NCBI GenBank assembly: GCA_003013855.2
Contig: ML058553.1
Span: forward strand, 248,001 to 312,000
Reading direction: 5' to 3'
DNA from: Liriodendron chinense
Taxonomy: Eukaryota > Streptophyta > Magnoliopsida > Magnoliales > Magnoliaceae
DNA length: 64,000 nucleotides
The translations under genes and the position numbers were made by a program. Below are positions 1-12,099 of this stretch, piece by piece. Below the pieces are notes generated by a model that saw only the letters and a program-made list of their open reading frames with translations, was not told the DNA's origin and did not search any database. Position 1 is the first letter of the stretch; the number at the start of each line of letters is the position of its first letter.

Positions 1-3000
1 GAGATTGATGAAACTGAGCACGTAGCAAATGAAGTTGTGGGCGAAGAAGATTGGGTTGTGAGAGATCACGGCGAGTCTCTAGTCATGAGAAGGCTCTTAT
101 ATACACCGAAAAAGGTACACCCACAATGACACAACATATTTCGACCACGATGTACAGTGAATCGCAAGGTCTGTGACGTGATCATAGACAGCGGTAGTAG
201 CAAGAACATCATCTCTTAGGTCATAGTGGAGAAGTTGCAGCTAAAGACGGAGAAGCATCCTTCCCCATACACCATTAGCTGGATTAAGAAGGTCAGTGAG
301 ACAAAGGTAACCGAATAATGCACTATCTCACTTTCTATTGGTAAACATTATAAGGACCAAGTAGTATGTGATGTAGTCGACATGGAGGCTTGGCATATAT
401 TACTCGGTTGGCCATAGCAATCAAACCGTGTTACTACTCACAGGGGACGAGATCATGTTTATATCTTCATTCTTCATCAAGGACAACCAAAAAACCACAC
501 TCGCCCCAATGGGCCCAGATGAACAACCTGAAGCATGTAAAGTGGAGGGGTGTTCTCTCCTTACCATGCGGGACTTTGTGGAAGAGTCCAAGGAGACGGA
601 AGAGGTATATGCATTGGTGGTGAAGGGTAAAGAGGTAGAGCCCACTAATATTCCAGAAAAACTGAAGCCGTTGTTGCGAGAGTTGAGGGCGATCATGCCT
701 GATGAACTTCCCGATGGGTTCCCCCCCATGCAAGACATACAGCACCATATCGACCTTGTCCCAGGAGCAAGTTTGCTCAATCACCTTCATTATCGAATGA
801 GTTCGAAAGTGTAGAATATTTTGGAGGGACAAGTGGAGGAATTGATCTGTAACAATCTAGTGAGAGAGAGAGCATAAGCCCATGCGTCGTCCCAACTCTA
901 TTAACTCCTAAGAAAGATGGGAGTTGGCGCATGTGTTTCAACGGCCGGGCAATCAACAAAATAACCATAAAATACAGATTTTCCATACCACGGCTGGTTG
1001 ATATGTTGGACATGCTAGAGGGTGCAAAACTGTTTTCCAAGCTAGATTTGATGAACGGTTACCATCAAATCCATATTTGATCGGGTGATGAGTGGAAGAC
1101 AACTTTTAAGACCAATGAGGGGTTGTATGAATGGTTGGTCATGCCCTTCGATCCCTCGAATGCGCCTAGCATATTTATGAGATTGATGAACCAAGTTCTG
1201 AAACCTTTTATTGTGCGATTCATGGTGGTTTACTTCGAAGATATCCTGGTATATAATCAGAGCGAAGAGAACCATATGGAACATCGCAAATAGGTGTTAT
1301 CGGTGCTACCAGAGAACAAGTTATACCTCAACCTAAAGAAATGCAGCCTCCTGACCGAGAGCCTTTTTTTTTAGGCTTTATAGTGACATCTACGAGCATC
1401 CATGTGGATGAAGAGAAGGTGAGAGCCATTAGAGAATGGTCAGTTCTGACAAACATCCATGAAGTGCGGAGTTTTGACAGGTTAGAGACGTTTTATCATC
1501 GATTCGTGAGAAATTCCGGCACTATTGTGGCACCGATCACAGACTACATGAAGAAGGGACCGTTTCAGTGGACACACAAGGCCGATAAAAGTTTTGCCGA
1601 AATTAAGCAGAGGTTGTCCACTACTCCAGTTCCCGTTCTCCGTAGTTTTGATAAACTATTCGAGGTCAAATGCGATGCCTTGTATGTTGGAATTGAGGGA
1701 GTTTTGTCTCAAGAAGGCAAGCCGGCAACCTTCTACAGCGAGAAGCTCAGTGATGCCCTCAAAAAGTGGTCGACGTATAAGCTCGAATTGTACGCAGTGA
1801 TTCAGGCATTACGACATTAGAGGCATTATTTGATTCAGCGAGAGTTTATTCTCTATGTGGACCACTAGGCACTAAAGTTTATAAACAGTCAGGCTAACGT
1901 TAACCGTGTGCATGCTAGATAGATTTCTTTCTTGCAGGAGTTCACGTTCGTGCTAAAGCATAAAGCCGGGCAGCAAAACACGATGGTTGATGCACTCAGC
2001 CATCATGCATCCTTATTGATCACCATGAGCAACGAGCTTGTCAGGTTCGAATGCCTCAAAGACTTATACGATGAAGACGACGATTTCAAGGACGCGTGGA
2101 CTAGATGACAGGAGGGTCAACACAGTGACCTCCATATTCAAGACGATCTCCTCTTTAAAGGGAATCAGTTGTGCATCCCACGGAGTTCCTTGCGAAAGCG
2201 TATTATCCAGGAGCTTCATGGAGGTGGTCTCGACGATCACCTAAGGCAAGACAAGACCATCACTCTCTTGGAGGAGCACTATCATTGGCCGCAACTGAAA
2301 CAAGGCGTTCGAAAGGCGGTGTAGCAATGCCATATGTGTCAAGCATCCAAGGGACAATCCTAGAACACAAGCATGTACACTCCATTGCCTGTACCTGACG
2401 GACCTTGGGAAAACTTGTCCATGGATTTTATGCTAGGTCTTCCGTGGACCCAACGTGGCATGGATTCAATGTTTGTTGTGGTAGACAGGTTTTCCAAGAT
2501 GACCCACTTCATTCTGTGCAAGAAGACTCTTGATGCAACAAATGTGGCAAATCTGTTTTTCAGAGAGGTTGTGAGGTTACATGGGGTTCCAAAATCAATC
2601 ACCTCAGATCGCGACATTAAGTACCCTCGGTCACTTTTGGAGGACTTTGTAGAGGCGGTTTGACACTCAGCTCCAGTTCAGCAACACATACCATTCACAG
2701 ACAGATGGGCAAACTGAGGTGGCGAACCATACACTTGGAAATCTCATACGATGCATCTTGAGTGATAAGCCGAAACAGTGAGATTTTGCCTTGGCTCATA
2801 CGGAATTTGCTTTCAACAATATGCCGAATCATTCCACTTGCAAGTCTCCGTTTGAAGTTGTGTACGAACGAGTACCCAGGCATACTCTTGATCTGGTCCC
2901 ATTGTCAAAGCTTTCGAGCGTGAGCGTTGCAGCTGAACATTTGGCGGACTAAATCATGGGTATACACACTAATGTTCAAGCCAAATTGCTAGCTTCAAAT

Positions 3001-3393
3001 GAAAAATACAAGGAGATGGCTAACAAACATAGGCGTCCGAAGGTGTTCGAGGTGAGCGACAAGGTGATTGTTCATCTACGCAAAAAGAGATTTCCGGCCG
3101 GAACGTACAACAAGCTGAAGAACAAGAAGATTGGACCGGTACCTATACTCTATAAGATCAATGACAACGCTTATGTTGTTGATCTTCCGGACAACATGGA
3201 AATCTCACGCACATTTAATGTAGCGGGCCTATATGAATATCATGAACCGAACCCAAAAGATAACTCGAGGACAAATTCTTTTCAAGTGGAGGGGACTGAT
3301 GTAGAACGGGTCGCAGATACATTCATGGCCATGATGGACAGAAAGAATGAGCCAATTCTGCTAAGGTTATTGAGCAGAGGAGGCATTTTTTTG
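1..3393 (+). pseudogene. Ty3/gypsy polyprotein remnant (protease-RT-RNase H-integrase)
   Basis: Decayed pol of an LTR retrotransposon, entering from the left edge and interrupted by many stops. The order is that of Ty3/gypsy. An aspartic protease with the motif IIDSGSSKNII lies near 180-215, followed by a DVVDMEAWHILLG segment near 370-412. Reverse transcriptase spans about 890-1290 (KLDLMNGYHQIHI at 1040-1077). RNase H spans about 1590-1880 and contains FYSEKLSDALKKWSTYKLEL. The integrase zinc-binding region is at 2265-2350 and the core at 2373-2890 (WENLSMDFMLGLP, VVVDRFSKMTHFI). A C-terminal domain follows from 2956 (INDNAYVVDLPD). The RT box that should read YxDD is VYFEDILVY, so the second catalytic Asp-pair position is Glu. 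With the stops, this argues that the copy is dead. Orientation is opposite to the MSBP gene whose intron holds it. Family assignment is firm; the lineage within Ty3/gypsy is not. Confidence 0.9.
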
Positions 3394-3893
3394 TGGGACC
3401 GAAAATTGGCTCGTTCGGCGGAATTTTCGCAAAAATTCCAATTTTGTCACTATGCAGTTTTTTAGGTTTTCAGTCCGACCGAACAGGGTCTCGGTTTGAC
3501 CGAATTATGGAGCTCACACGCTGTGAAGATTTGGCCGGTTTTGATCCCACCGGAGATATCGTCGGTTGGCTTCGGTCTGACCAAAGGTGCAACTAACTGC
3601 CTTACGCAGTTTTGTGCATTTTTCTGCTTTCTTTCCTTCTTCGTTTAGGACTCTCTTAATGAGTTTCTAGGGTTTGTTTAAATTATATAAACTCCTCTTA
3701 AACTTGTTTGTTCATAAATTATTCATCGTTATTTTTAATAAAGCTTTGGGTTTTTACTAATTTTCTCTCGTGAATTCGAGAATTCTCTTGTGGATTCAAG
3801 AGAGCCTTGTGGATTCAAGGTAGTTATCGTTCGAAGGAGACGGTGATCGACCTCAACACGTCCTTCCCTGTGTTAGATTTAAGCAAGACATAA
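3390..3893 (+). repeat. Probable 3' LTR of the gypsy element
   Basis: Non-coding DNA directly after the polyprotein. It has an AT-rich polyadenylation-like stretch (aataaagctttggg, 3738-3751), followed by repeated 'gtgaattcgag'/'gtggattcaag' words and 'gacggtgatcgacctcaaca' near 3840. The same landmark order recurs at 14984-15676 after a matching coding tail, which supports reading this as the end of the element. The exact LTR borders (TG...CA) are inferred, not proven, because the 5' LTR is outside the window. Confidence 0.6.
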
Positions 3894-4596
3894 CTTGCAA
3901 TGAAAGCACACATGTATCCCTAATCCATAATAAATCCCCAAAATTGATCCCAAAACACAAAAAACCATATCAAACAATCACTAGAAAAGACATCAAACAA
4001 CAAAAATCACAATGATCAAACCCCCCAAAACACAAACCTACAATCATCCCAAATACCAAATCGTATCTCATAAATACAAACCCATATTCCAAATCGAATA
4101 AAAAAGAAAGAATGAAAAGCTACATCAAATAGAAGATAAAAATTAAATCCCAAACATCGCATTCGTCACAGGACCCATGAAAGGTATAAAAGTTGGGAGA
4201 AAAGTAAAAATAAAATCCACAACCTTATGCCATAAAAGCAATGAATTCAAATCCCAAATAAACATCAAACGAAGTAGAGGTAAAAACAAAGAGTTGAAGA
4301 TCCCCAAGTATCTGGAATTAGAAAAGGAAGAAAACACTCACGTGAGAAGAAATTCCCAAAATCAACAAGAACAGGAAAAACAAAACAAAAAAGAACACAA
4401 ACCCATTTCCTAGACTTCCCAAATTTCAACAACATACACATCCAAATATGAATTAAAAAAAAAAAAAAAGTCATCAGGAATTAAAAAGATAAAATAAGGG
4501 GAGAAAAAAAAGACATTTCATACAACCCTGAAAACCCCAAAAAAGAAGGGAATAACATTTTGGTATTAAAAGAAGTAAAGCAGCCAACATTAACAC

Positions 4597-4632
<36 letters not shown>

Positions 4633-5154
4633 AAAAAATATTTACACCCTCCAAAATTAGGGGTCATTTGAATGCATGTAAAATTTTAAGTTGTAAACAC
4701 TTTAAACCTCAAATTCTTTTCAGTTGTAAAGTGCTTAACATCTATCATGTTTACCTTTAACCATAAGCCTAAAGTATTTACAAGTAGCTACTAACTACAA
4801 GCTGAGAGGGAGAGAAGGATGCAATCTCTTTCAAAAAAGTTATAAAAAAAAAAGAAAGAAAAAAGAAAAAAATTGTTTAGGCCTGTAATTGGATTACAGG
4901 ATCTGAAACACAACAAAATGCCAGGATTCTAAAAGCCCTCTGACTTGTAAAGTTTTCATGGCCTGTAACCTTTTTACCTGTAAACCCAAGCATCCAAACC
5001 GGCACTATAACCTTTTTACCTGTAAACCCTTCGCAATTAAGGATTTTATATGCATCCAAATGACTCCAGTAAAAAAGAAGAAGAATAAGAAGGCAACGGA
5101 AAGAGGAGTGTACAAAAAAAAACACAAAGCGCAAATATAGCTTCCCCAAGAATA
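3894..5154. other. Intron sequence of the MSBP gene with low-complexity tracts
   Basis: About 1.25 kb, A-rich on the plus strand (T-rich on the coding minus strand), as is usual for plant introns. It contains A runs near 4446-4469, 4501-4512 and 4845-4871, a compound (CT)n(CA)n microsatellite at 4597-4627, and a 4660-5060 block with 'acctttttacctgtaaaccc' repeated. A similar block recurs at 39740-39940. No exon of MSBP was found here. Confidence 0.5.
4597..4627. repeat. (CT)n(CA)n microsatellite
   Basis: A run of CT dinucleotides passes directly into CA dinucleotides, inside the MSBP intron. Confidence 0.9.
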
Positions 5155-5522
5155 GGTGTCGGTTTTGGGAAGCGGGTTCCTCTACAACAGTTGCGGCAGA
5201 GAACTTCCTGCATCCAACCCATCCACAAGGATCGCCCCACCATGAAAATAGGACGCCCCAAAAATCAGGCCGATCCAATCATTAGGTGTCCCACCACGTG
5301 AATTTGTAGGTTTTGGACGGTTGTACATTGCTTTCTACAGTTATGACCCACCTGATGATCACGATCGACCTGATTTTCGGGGCGCACCACTATCATGGCG
5401 GGGTGACCCCGATGGACGAGCTGGATTGCCATACACACGCCGCGATATGGGCCCCACACGAAGCCAGTTGCAGGAAATTCTCAGCTACAATAGCTGTACA
5501 GGAACCAACCTCAACAAAAGGG
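5155..5522. mobile_element. Terminal-inverted-repeat element (MITE)
   Basis: The left end (gttttgggaagcgggttcc, then cagagaacttcctgca) is mirrored in reverse complement at the right end (tgcaggaaattctcagc, then ggaaccaacctcaacaaaag). The middle carries the 'gggcgcaccactatcatggc' type of MITE vocabulary. No coding capacity. It lies in MSBP intron 1, about 240 bp from the exon 1 donor. Confidence 0.6.
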
Positions 5523-5759
5523 TATTATCTTTTGCTATGAAAAAGTAAAAAATCAAAATCAAAAAACGAAAATAACCCAATATTCCCACCCTCCCTTTTT
5601 ATGCATATAACCCTTTTTCCTATCACTTCTCCTACTGTTAGCTATCCTCAAAGGATTGAAAAGTTTCAAAAAAACAGGGCCTAAATATCATTTCCCAAGA
5701 AAAGAAAAGAAGGCTGATTTTTTTACAATTCACGCCCAAAAAAGCACAAACAGCACCAC

Positions 5760-6082
5760 CTGCTCTGAGAAACGTCGTAGATCTGGCTCTTGATCGCCAT
5801 CAGCAGCGGTTTTTTCGGGTCCGATCCGTCGTACACCTTGAGCTCCTCCTCCGTGATCTCCCCGAGCTGCACCGGAGGCGGCAGAGGCTCCATCTCCTCC
5901 TCGTGCTCCCTAGACCTCTGCGGTGGAGGGGGAGAATCGAACAAGCTAGAGACGGCGTAGTATAACGCCATCGCTAGGGCTACGACTGTGAAGAAGGTAG
6001 ACGGGGAGAGGCCTGTGTAAGCTGTGATAGATTCTTTCAGGGTGGCCCACAGCTGATCGACGGTCGACATGAGATTCGCCAT
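5760..6082 (-). CDS. Membrane steroid-binding protein (MSBP/MAPR family), exon 1
   Basis: Codons 1-107 plus two bases of codon 108. The protein begins MANLMSTVDQLW. It has the plant MSBP layout: a short lumenal N-terminus, one membrane segment (about residues 29-48, TFFTVVALAMALYYAVSSLF), a Pro/Glu-rich linker (51-70), then the start of the cytochrome-b5-like haem/steroid domain (VQLGEITEEELKVYDGSDPK, KPLLMAIKSQIYDVSQS). The frame stays open past the exon but loses similarity. The donor AGCAG|GTGGTG places the exon end at 5760 in phase 2. Known family roles are ER or plasma-membrane steroid and haem binding, restraint of brassinosteroid signalling, and scaffolding of lignin-pathway P450s. The rest of the domain must lie left of the window, so the intron exceeds 5.7 kb, or else this copy is truncated. 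Confidence 0.88.
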
Positions 6083-6148
6083 GGCCGGATTTTAGAGAGA
6101 GGGAGAGATTTCGGGCTTTTTTACATAGATGGGATCGTTATGTGGGGA

Positions 6149-6172
6149 AGAGAGAGAGAGAGAGAGAGAGAG
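6149..6172. repeat. (GA)n microsatellite in the MSBP 5' leader
   Basis: Twelve GA units, read as CT on the MSBP coding strand, 67-90 bases upstream of the ATG. CT tracts are common in plant 5' leaders. Confidence 0.9.
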
Positions 6173-6190
6173 ACGGGAATCCAGGAAGAG

Positions 6191-6199
6191 GAATTATAG
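6191..6199 (-). promoter_or_regulatory. TATA-like box for MSBP
   Basis: The minus strand reads CTATAATTC here, about 110 bases upstream of the MSBP ATG. A start about 30 bases downstream would put the CT repeat in the leader. Position and sequence fit; no transcript evidence. Confidence 0.4.
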
Positions 6200-6415
6200 C
6201 CGTCCTCCACCCGAGGATAAGCGCTGTATACTCGGGTTTTATTGGTGGCTGGTGGCCCACCATCTTCTGCATGGGCCACGTGGGTTTTTTTATTCAAGTG
6301 GGCGAATGGTTGAGAAATCCGGAAGAACGTTGGTGTGATTTTTCTTCCCTTAGATGGACTTTATTTCGTAAATACTCGGATGCGAGTTCCTCGTTACAGG
6401 GAGTTTCTGTAACTT

Positions 6416-6840
6416 AAAGCTCTGTGGGGCCCACTGAGATGTCCGTGTAACATCGACTCCGTTCATTAGTTTTGCCAGCTCATGTTATGGTAAGAACCCA
6501 AAAATGAGGGAGATCCAAAACTCAAGTGGGCCATACTATTGAAATCGGTGGAGATTGATACGCCCACCGTTGATAGTTTTCTGGGCCCCACCATGAAGTT
6601 TATATACCATCCAGCTCCTTCATAAGTTGATTCCCAGCAGGATGAATGGACAACACAAAACTTCATCGGGCTACATGAAGATTTCAATGGTGAGCGTTTG
6701 ATCTCCATTGTCAAGTGTGGTGTCGCCCACTTGAGTTTTCGATCTGTATCATTTTTGGGTTCTCACCTTAACTTGAGCCGGCGAATATGATGGACGGTTT
6801 AGATTCCATGAATACATCATGTGGTCCCCACAGAGCTTTG
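6416..6840. mobile_element. Near-palindromic MITE, full length
   Basis: The ends are perfect inverted copies (aaagctctgtgggg / ccccacagagcttt). The two halves are roughly reverse complements (ccaaaaatgagggagatcc left, catttttgggttctcacc right; gatggacggtttagattcc right). This is the most common repeat type of the window. It sits about 330 bp upstream of the MSBP ATG. Confidence 0.75.
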
Positions 6841-8509
6841 GGTTACAGGGGGAAGTTGCTGTCTTGGTTTGATAACCTTAGGCCTACATATTGACGGTGA
6901 TTATGAGTAATACAGCAATATTGGCCCTTGGAATGGAGGGATGCTGCATCCATGGCGGGAATCAAAGGATCAACGGTCAGGATTACACATACATTGGTTT
7001 CAGTTGTCGGGACTGAAAACTCGTGTATGGTGTGAAACATGCGGCCGCGTATCATAAAATTCCACTCGAAGAGGTGGGGTCCATTATTCGGTGATCCGTA
7101 CGCTTGGTACCTAAAAAACTATACTTGATAGGACAGTCCAGAACTCTCTTTCGATTTGTGCGATGAAAATGGACGGTTGCGGTGAAACGTAACTGACGGT
7201 GTGCAATCTGTTGAAAAATGGACCCAGATTGGTGGCTTAATCATCCTGCCTCGGAGATTTTATTTTTTAGTACGATGCATCCACTGTCGATCCCAAGAGA
7301 GCCAACGGTCTGGATTATTGGAATATAGACCAAAAAAGTGCGAACTGAAAGCCCGTGTATGGTCTTAGACGGAGGATCAGATAATACAGGAGGAAAACTA
7401 TGATACTCTTGGCAGTGAAGGATGATACGCAGGCTCTTAGAAATTGCATACGTGGCACACTAGTGATTCAAATGCTACTATGGACTCAACACATGCTACG
7501 TGTACAAATTTCCGAGTGCATGCGTATCAAGTACTCTGCCGGAGTATTAAACAACTCTTCTTTCAGGAAGAGTATTCGTGCACATGCTCACACGCACTCT
7601 GCACGTGTTATGTGAATGAGTACGGATTCTCGTACTCTTACAACGTATGAAACAACTCTTTGGCTTTTGAGATGAAGAAGATATTTTGGTAGAATCCAAA
7701 TCCTGCAGTGAACGGCTCATCCTAAAAGTACGATATGTGACCATTAATCAGACGGCTCAGATGAAACAGTCAACAGTCCAAATAAGATTTTGGAGCTACG
7801 GCCCATCTAAAAAGTGGGCCCACCATTCAGTCCGTTTGATTTGGATAAATTCCACGTGTACGTCTGTAATACGCATGCATACCGATGATCATAGTCCATC
7901 AGAGTAGTCTCTCTCGGTAGATCAGGGGCGACCGTCATGTTAAAATGACAGCAGCGCTATCGTGGGTTTGTTGGCCCACGTGGAGTTTTTAATGCTCCGG
8001 CGGTATATGAGACTTGATACGCAGGCGCTCAGACACTGTACACATGGCATATATTAACATAAATTAAACCAATTAATCTGTTTAATTCACTGTTTCTGAG
8101 TCACAGCCCCAAAACCGGATACGTTGAAAAATTCTGATGGCTGATTCGTCTGCACATGTTTGTTGAATGGACCGTTGGATGTTTTAATTTCTAACCGTCC
8201 AATAAATGTCCACCAATCCGATTGTTTTTTTTTTTTTTTTTTTTTTAATGATATACCAGAGCTGGAAAACATATCTTGGACAGTTTAGTTTGAGCTCGTA
8301 TACTTCAAATATGTAATTTCTAGGTGACTGCGTACATCAATCATACTCCACCTTAGTAATACAGTTTTCTCTTTACCGACACATGAATCAGGGAAGCCGA
8401 TTGCATATTGATTTACTGGGCATCCGAGTGACATAGTTAAGCTTGAGCTGGACCAATCAGATAGGTGAAAAGCATAATTTACGCTTGTTATTTAAGCAGA
8501 CTGAGATGT
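6841..8509. other. Intergenic DNA, no gene seen
   Basis: Short ORFs only, none recognisable. Contains single motifs of old repeats ('cttgatacgcaggcgctcag' near 8015, also seen in degenerate form at 7422, 22813 and 29152) and a T22 tract at 8225-8246. Confidence 0.4.
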
Positions 8510-8930
8510 ATGTACTTCATCTACACTATCCATCCATTTTTTTTTATCATTTTTGTGCTTGGTGAAAACAAATGAGGGAGATCTGAATCTTAAGTGGACC
8601 ACACCACAAGAAAACAATAGTGATTAAATGTCCACCATTAAAATCTTCCTAAGGCCTACTGGAATGTTTATTTGACATTCAAGCGGTTGATTAGGTCATA
8701 CAGACTTGGATGAATGGAAAAACAAATACCAGCTTGTTCCAAAACTTTTATGGCCTGTAAGAAGTTTTTAATGGTGGTTGTTCAATCAACACTGCTTCCT
8801 ATGATGTGGTCCACTTGAGAATTGGACCTACCTCATTTTTGGAATCATATCATAAAATGATGTCTAAAAAAGATGGACGGCATGGATGAAATACATACAT
8901 ACATCATGGTGGGGTCCACCCCTAGCCATT
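8510..8930. mobile_element. Near-palindromic MITE, full length
   Basis: The left half begins 'tgtatgtacttcatctacac' and the right half ends 'acatacatcatggtgggg'. Internal landmarks 'agtggaccacaccac' and 'gtggtccacttgag' mirror each other, as do the paired 'ccattaaaa' and 'tttaatgg' blocks. Confidence 0.75.
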
Positions 8931-9534
8931 GGCTGGTAACACGGTCACTTCCCAAACCGTGTCCTGTCCATTTACGACTGGGGTTTCAGCCGTTGGATCG
9001 GGTTGCTATTCAACGACAAACCGTTTATATGATGCGCCCACCTGTTGATGTATGATATTGAGAAGAAAAATTCTGGAATTGAAATATCTGACTCCTTGAT
9101 TGTTTAAAGGTTAAGCAACGGTCCATATTCAAGAAAAAAATAGTTAAATGATAAAAGACTTGAAAATATTCTAACTGTTCATTCTATTATTTATTTATAT
9201 TTTGTTCCTTGCCCATCTAAGGTGGGGCTATCATATAAACGGCTTGGATCATTCAAAGTCGGGATGTATTCTAGCAAACTTCGCCAAACTACACCTCACG
9301 TGCAGGAGGTTTGCCGATTCCACGCACGTGGCAGGACTGCACATCTAACCGTTGACATACATGACAATACGGAGCATGTGTGCTTGACCGTATCTTTCCG
9401 CCACGTGGGCAACTCTATTTGGGTTACCTGGCTTAATAATCAGCTAATTTCATCGCAACCGCTAATTTACTTTATGGCCCACTACAGGGTTGTTATGATT
9501 CTAGGAAGGGAAGCTGATTGCTTGTGACCCGGGC

Positions 9535-9965
9535 ACAGAGATATTCCTGTGTGCGGCTGTGTGGGGCCCACAGGAATTTCTGTGACAAATCCATTCCAAA
9601 CATCTGTTTTTCAAGAGTACAACAGTCTAAAAATCAGGCACATCCAAAACTCATGTGGGCTATGCCGCACCAAACGGTAGATTGGATGCCTGGGGCTATA
9701 GCAGTTTTGTAGCAGGATGATATTTTTTTCTCCTATAGTTTATTTGAGTAGTAATAACTTTATAAACGTTTTAGATGGCATATAAACATTATGGTCAGCC
9801 ATAGGAAGGTTGAAAACGGTAGAGTTTTTGTTCTCATTGTCTCGTTTGGTGTGGTATATTGAGTTTTGGATCTACCTGATATTTAGATTCATGTGTTACC
9901 GTGGTCTCTCAAATAGATGGACAGTGAATTTGTCATGGAAATCTCTATAACCCAAACAACCTATG
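9535..9965. mobile_element. Palindromic MITE, 'cacagggatatctctgtg' subfamily
   Basis: Starts in 'gagatattcctgtgtgcgg' and 'gtggggcccacaggaatttc'. The right end is degraded. The middle has 'gcagttttgtagcaggatga', shared with the element at 22410-22740 ('agaagttttgtatcaggata'), so the two are one subfamily. Confidence 0.6.
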
Positions 9966-10429
9966 CAAGGACAATTTAGATGCCCATGTTCATCCCTATT
10001 ACTTTTGGTGATGTGGCTCAATGTATTTTAAACATAAAACAAATATAGCATGAGCCTCATGGAGCATTGGGTTTTGTTTTGCACATATTAGAAGCTCTTG
10101 TGATGTCCACGTGACTTCTACTCCATTTGTCAATTCCATCAGTTAACATTCCATTTGTGACTGTAGGGCGCACTATGATTTATGTGTTTTACATCTACAT
10201 TGTCCTCCTATTTTTCTATCTAATTTTTTAAGAATCAACCCAAAAATGGGGCATATTCCAATTCATGGGAGTTTTTTTTTTCATTTATTAGTATAATTTA
10301 AGTAAATGAGTAATGATTATTTACTCATGTATTTATAGGAGCAACCCTGAGGTTAACACTGATGAGGAACTTGTTTGCAAAGCTTCAAACTTCCTTAATT
10401 AATCATGTTCATACAATTTTCACATGTAA

Positions 10430-10870
10430 AAGTTGTGGTGCCCATCATGATGTATGTATCTTATCCATACCGTCAATTCATTTTAATGCATGAACTAAAT
10501 AATGAGGCAAATTTGAAGCTCAAGTAGACCACAAGATAGGAAATGGTTAGAATTGAACACCCAATGTTGAAAACTTATTGAAAATTATTGGGGAGCCATA
10601 GAAGTTTTAGATCAAGCTAACATTTGTGTAGACCCTTCTATATATGTAGAATGATCTTATGAACTGTTTGGATGATTAGATATACATCCTTGTAGGCTTG
10701 GGAAGGTTTTCATTTTGAATGGTGAACATCATTAATCCCCCATTTCCCATGGTGCGGTCTACTTGAATTTACAATCTACCTCATTATCTTTTTTTTTTGT
10801 TTGTCTATGCCCCAAAATGAGACTGTAAAATGAATAGATGGCATGGATCACACACATACATTACTTCGAG
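10430..10870. mobile_element. Near-palindromic MITE inside duplication copy A
   Basis: Left 'cccatcatgatgtatgtatc' and right 'gatggcatggatcacacaca' halves mirror each other. The centre carries the 'gaacctgtttggatgat' class of words. Confidence 0.65.
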
Positions 10871-11159
10871 ACCTACAGATTTGAATGGTATCCCATCCCT
10901 CTTTGGTTTCATGCATTTGACACTATTTTATAAGCGTAATTAGTTATTTTCTCTTCAAATCAAGGTCTATGTGACACTATTTGATAGGCGTAATTAGTTA
11001 TTTGACACTTTTATAGGCGTAATTAGTTACAGATTATAATGGTATCCACCCCCCTATTATTAACTGTTTAGCAACATTTACAGATGTGATTGAAAAACAA
11101 ACACCCCTTAAGTGAACCACATGACACGAAGTGACAAGAGCTTTGAATCAAGTTGATAT

Positions 11160-11425
11160 TTGTGTTTTCTCTTCAAATCAAAGTCTATGTGACCTCATCA
11201 ATAGATTGGATGACAAATAAACATAGTGGTGGCCCGGTGGGCCTCAATAAGCTTCCAATGATGGGTGTTTAATCACCACCATTTCCAATGGTGTGGTCCA
11301 CTTGAGATTTAGGTCACCCTTGTTTTTTTTCCCATGCCTTGAGATGAGCCGGCAAAACAAGTGGACAACATGGATATAAAACATGTACATGGAGGTGGCC
11401 CCAAAGTCATTGATCCACTGTCCTT
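11160..11425. mobile_element. MITE fragment (right half)
   Basis: Only the second half of the palindromic repeat is present, from 'ttctcttcaaatcaaagtct' to 'catgtacatggaggtggccc'. Confidence 0.55.
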
Positions 11426-11670
11426 GGGGACCCACAATTAGCAAACTTGACTAAGTGATGCATCAATTGGGACCGTCCATGTAGTGGGCTGCATAATGGA
11501 TGAACAAATTTTTAAAAATCACACATGCTAGCCATCATATTTATTTATTTCTTTGCAGTAAACCTCATTTGTTAAACTTTTTTGTTATCGTCTGTTGATT
11601 TGAAGATCACAAAAGAATGGTTGGGATCATCCAATTTATATGATTTTTAAATCATTTTCCATCCAAATCC

Positions 11671-12099
11671 AGTTATTGAATCCTAATTGTTTCCCTTTTA
11701 TGAGTTCAATACTAATATTTCAAGGATGACTCAAATCCTACTTAATGATCTAACCCTATGTTCCCTGTGCCACTCTAATCAGGTGGATGCAAATATTAAC
11801 TTAACTCGACTGGATTAATAATGTCCTACCCCTTTAAAATATTTCTGCCTTCAAAACTCAAGAATCTACATTTGGATCCATATTATAAAACAGGTTGTAA
11901 AATATTTCATTCCTCTTATTTCATTCTATGGTATTAATATCTATGGTTATAGAAAGGAGCTAAAAATGATACGTGTTGTGGTCGATTTTAAAGATAGATG
12001 TGAGTTTGTAGCAAGAGGTCAAGTTCTACCAACATGAATGGCTTTTGCCACGGTCCCAACTTAAACCCTTTAAACAAATCTAGCTTAATACCACCAAAT
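11671..12099. other. Spacer between the two segmental copies
   Basis: AT-rich unique-looking sequence with no ORF of note. It separates duplication copies A and B. Confidence 0.35.

Larger units (their letters stand above)
10390..11670. repeat. Segmental duplication, copy A
   Basis: Matches copy B (about 12100-13210) in the same order: 'aaaagttgtgg', a MITE, 'catgcatttgacactatttta', then 'gggaccgtccatgtagtggg' and 'catcatatttatttatttct'. The offset is 1722 bp at the left end and 1536 bp at the right, so there are indels between copies. Confidence 0.8.

Noticed and set aside
4877..5278. A 133-codon minus-strand frame inside the MSBP intron.
   Set aside because: It overlaps a TIR element and old repeats, with no recognisable domain, and lies within an intron.
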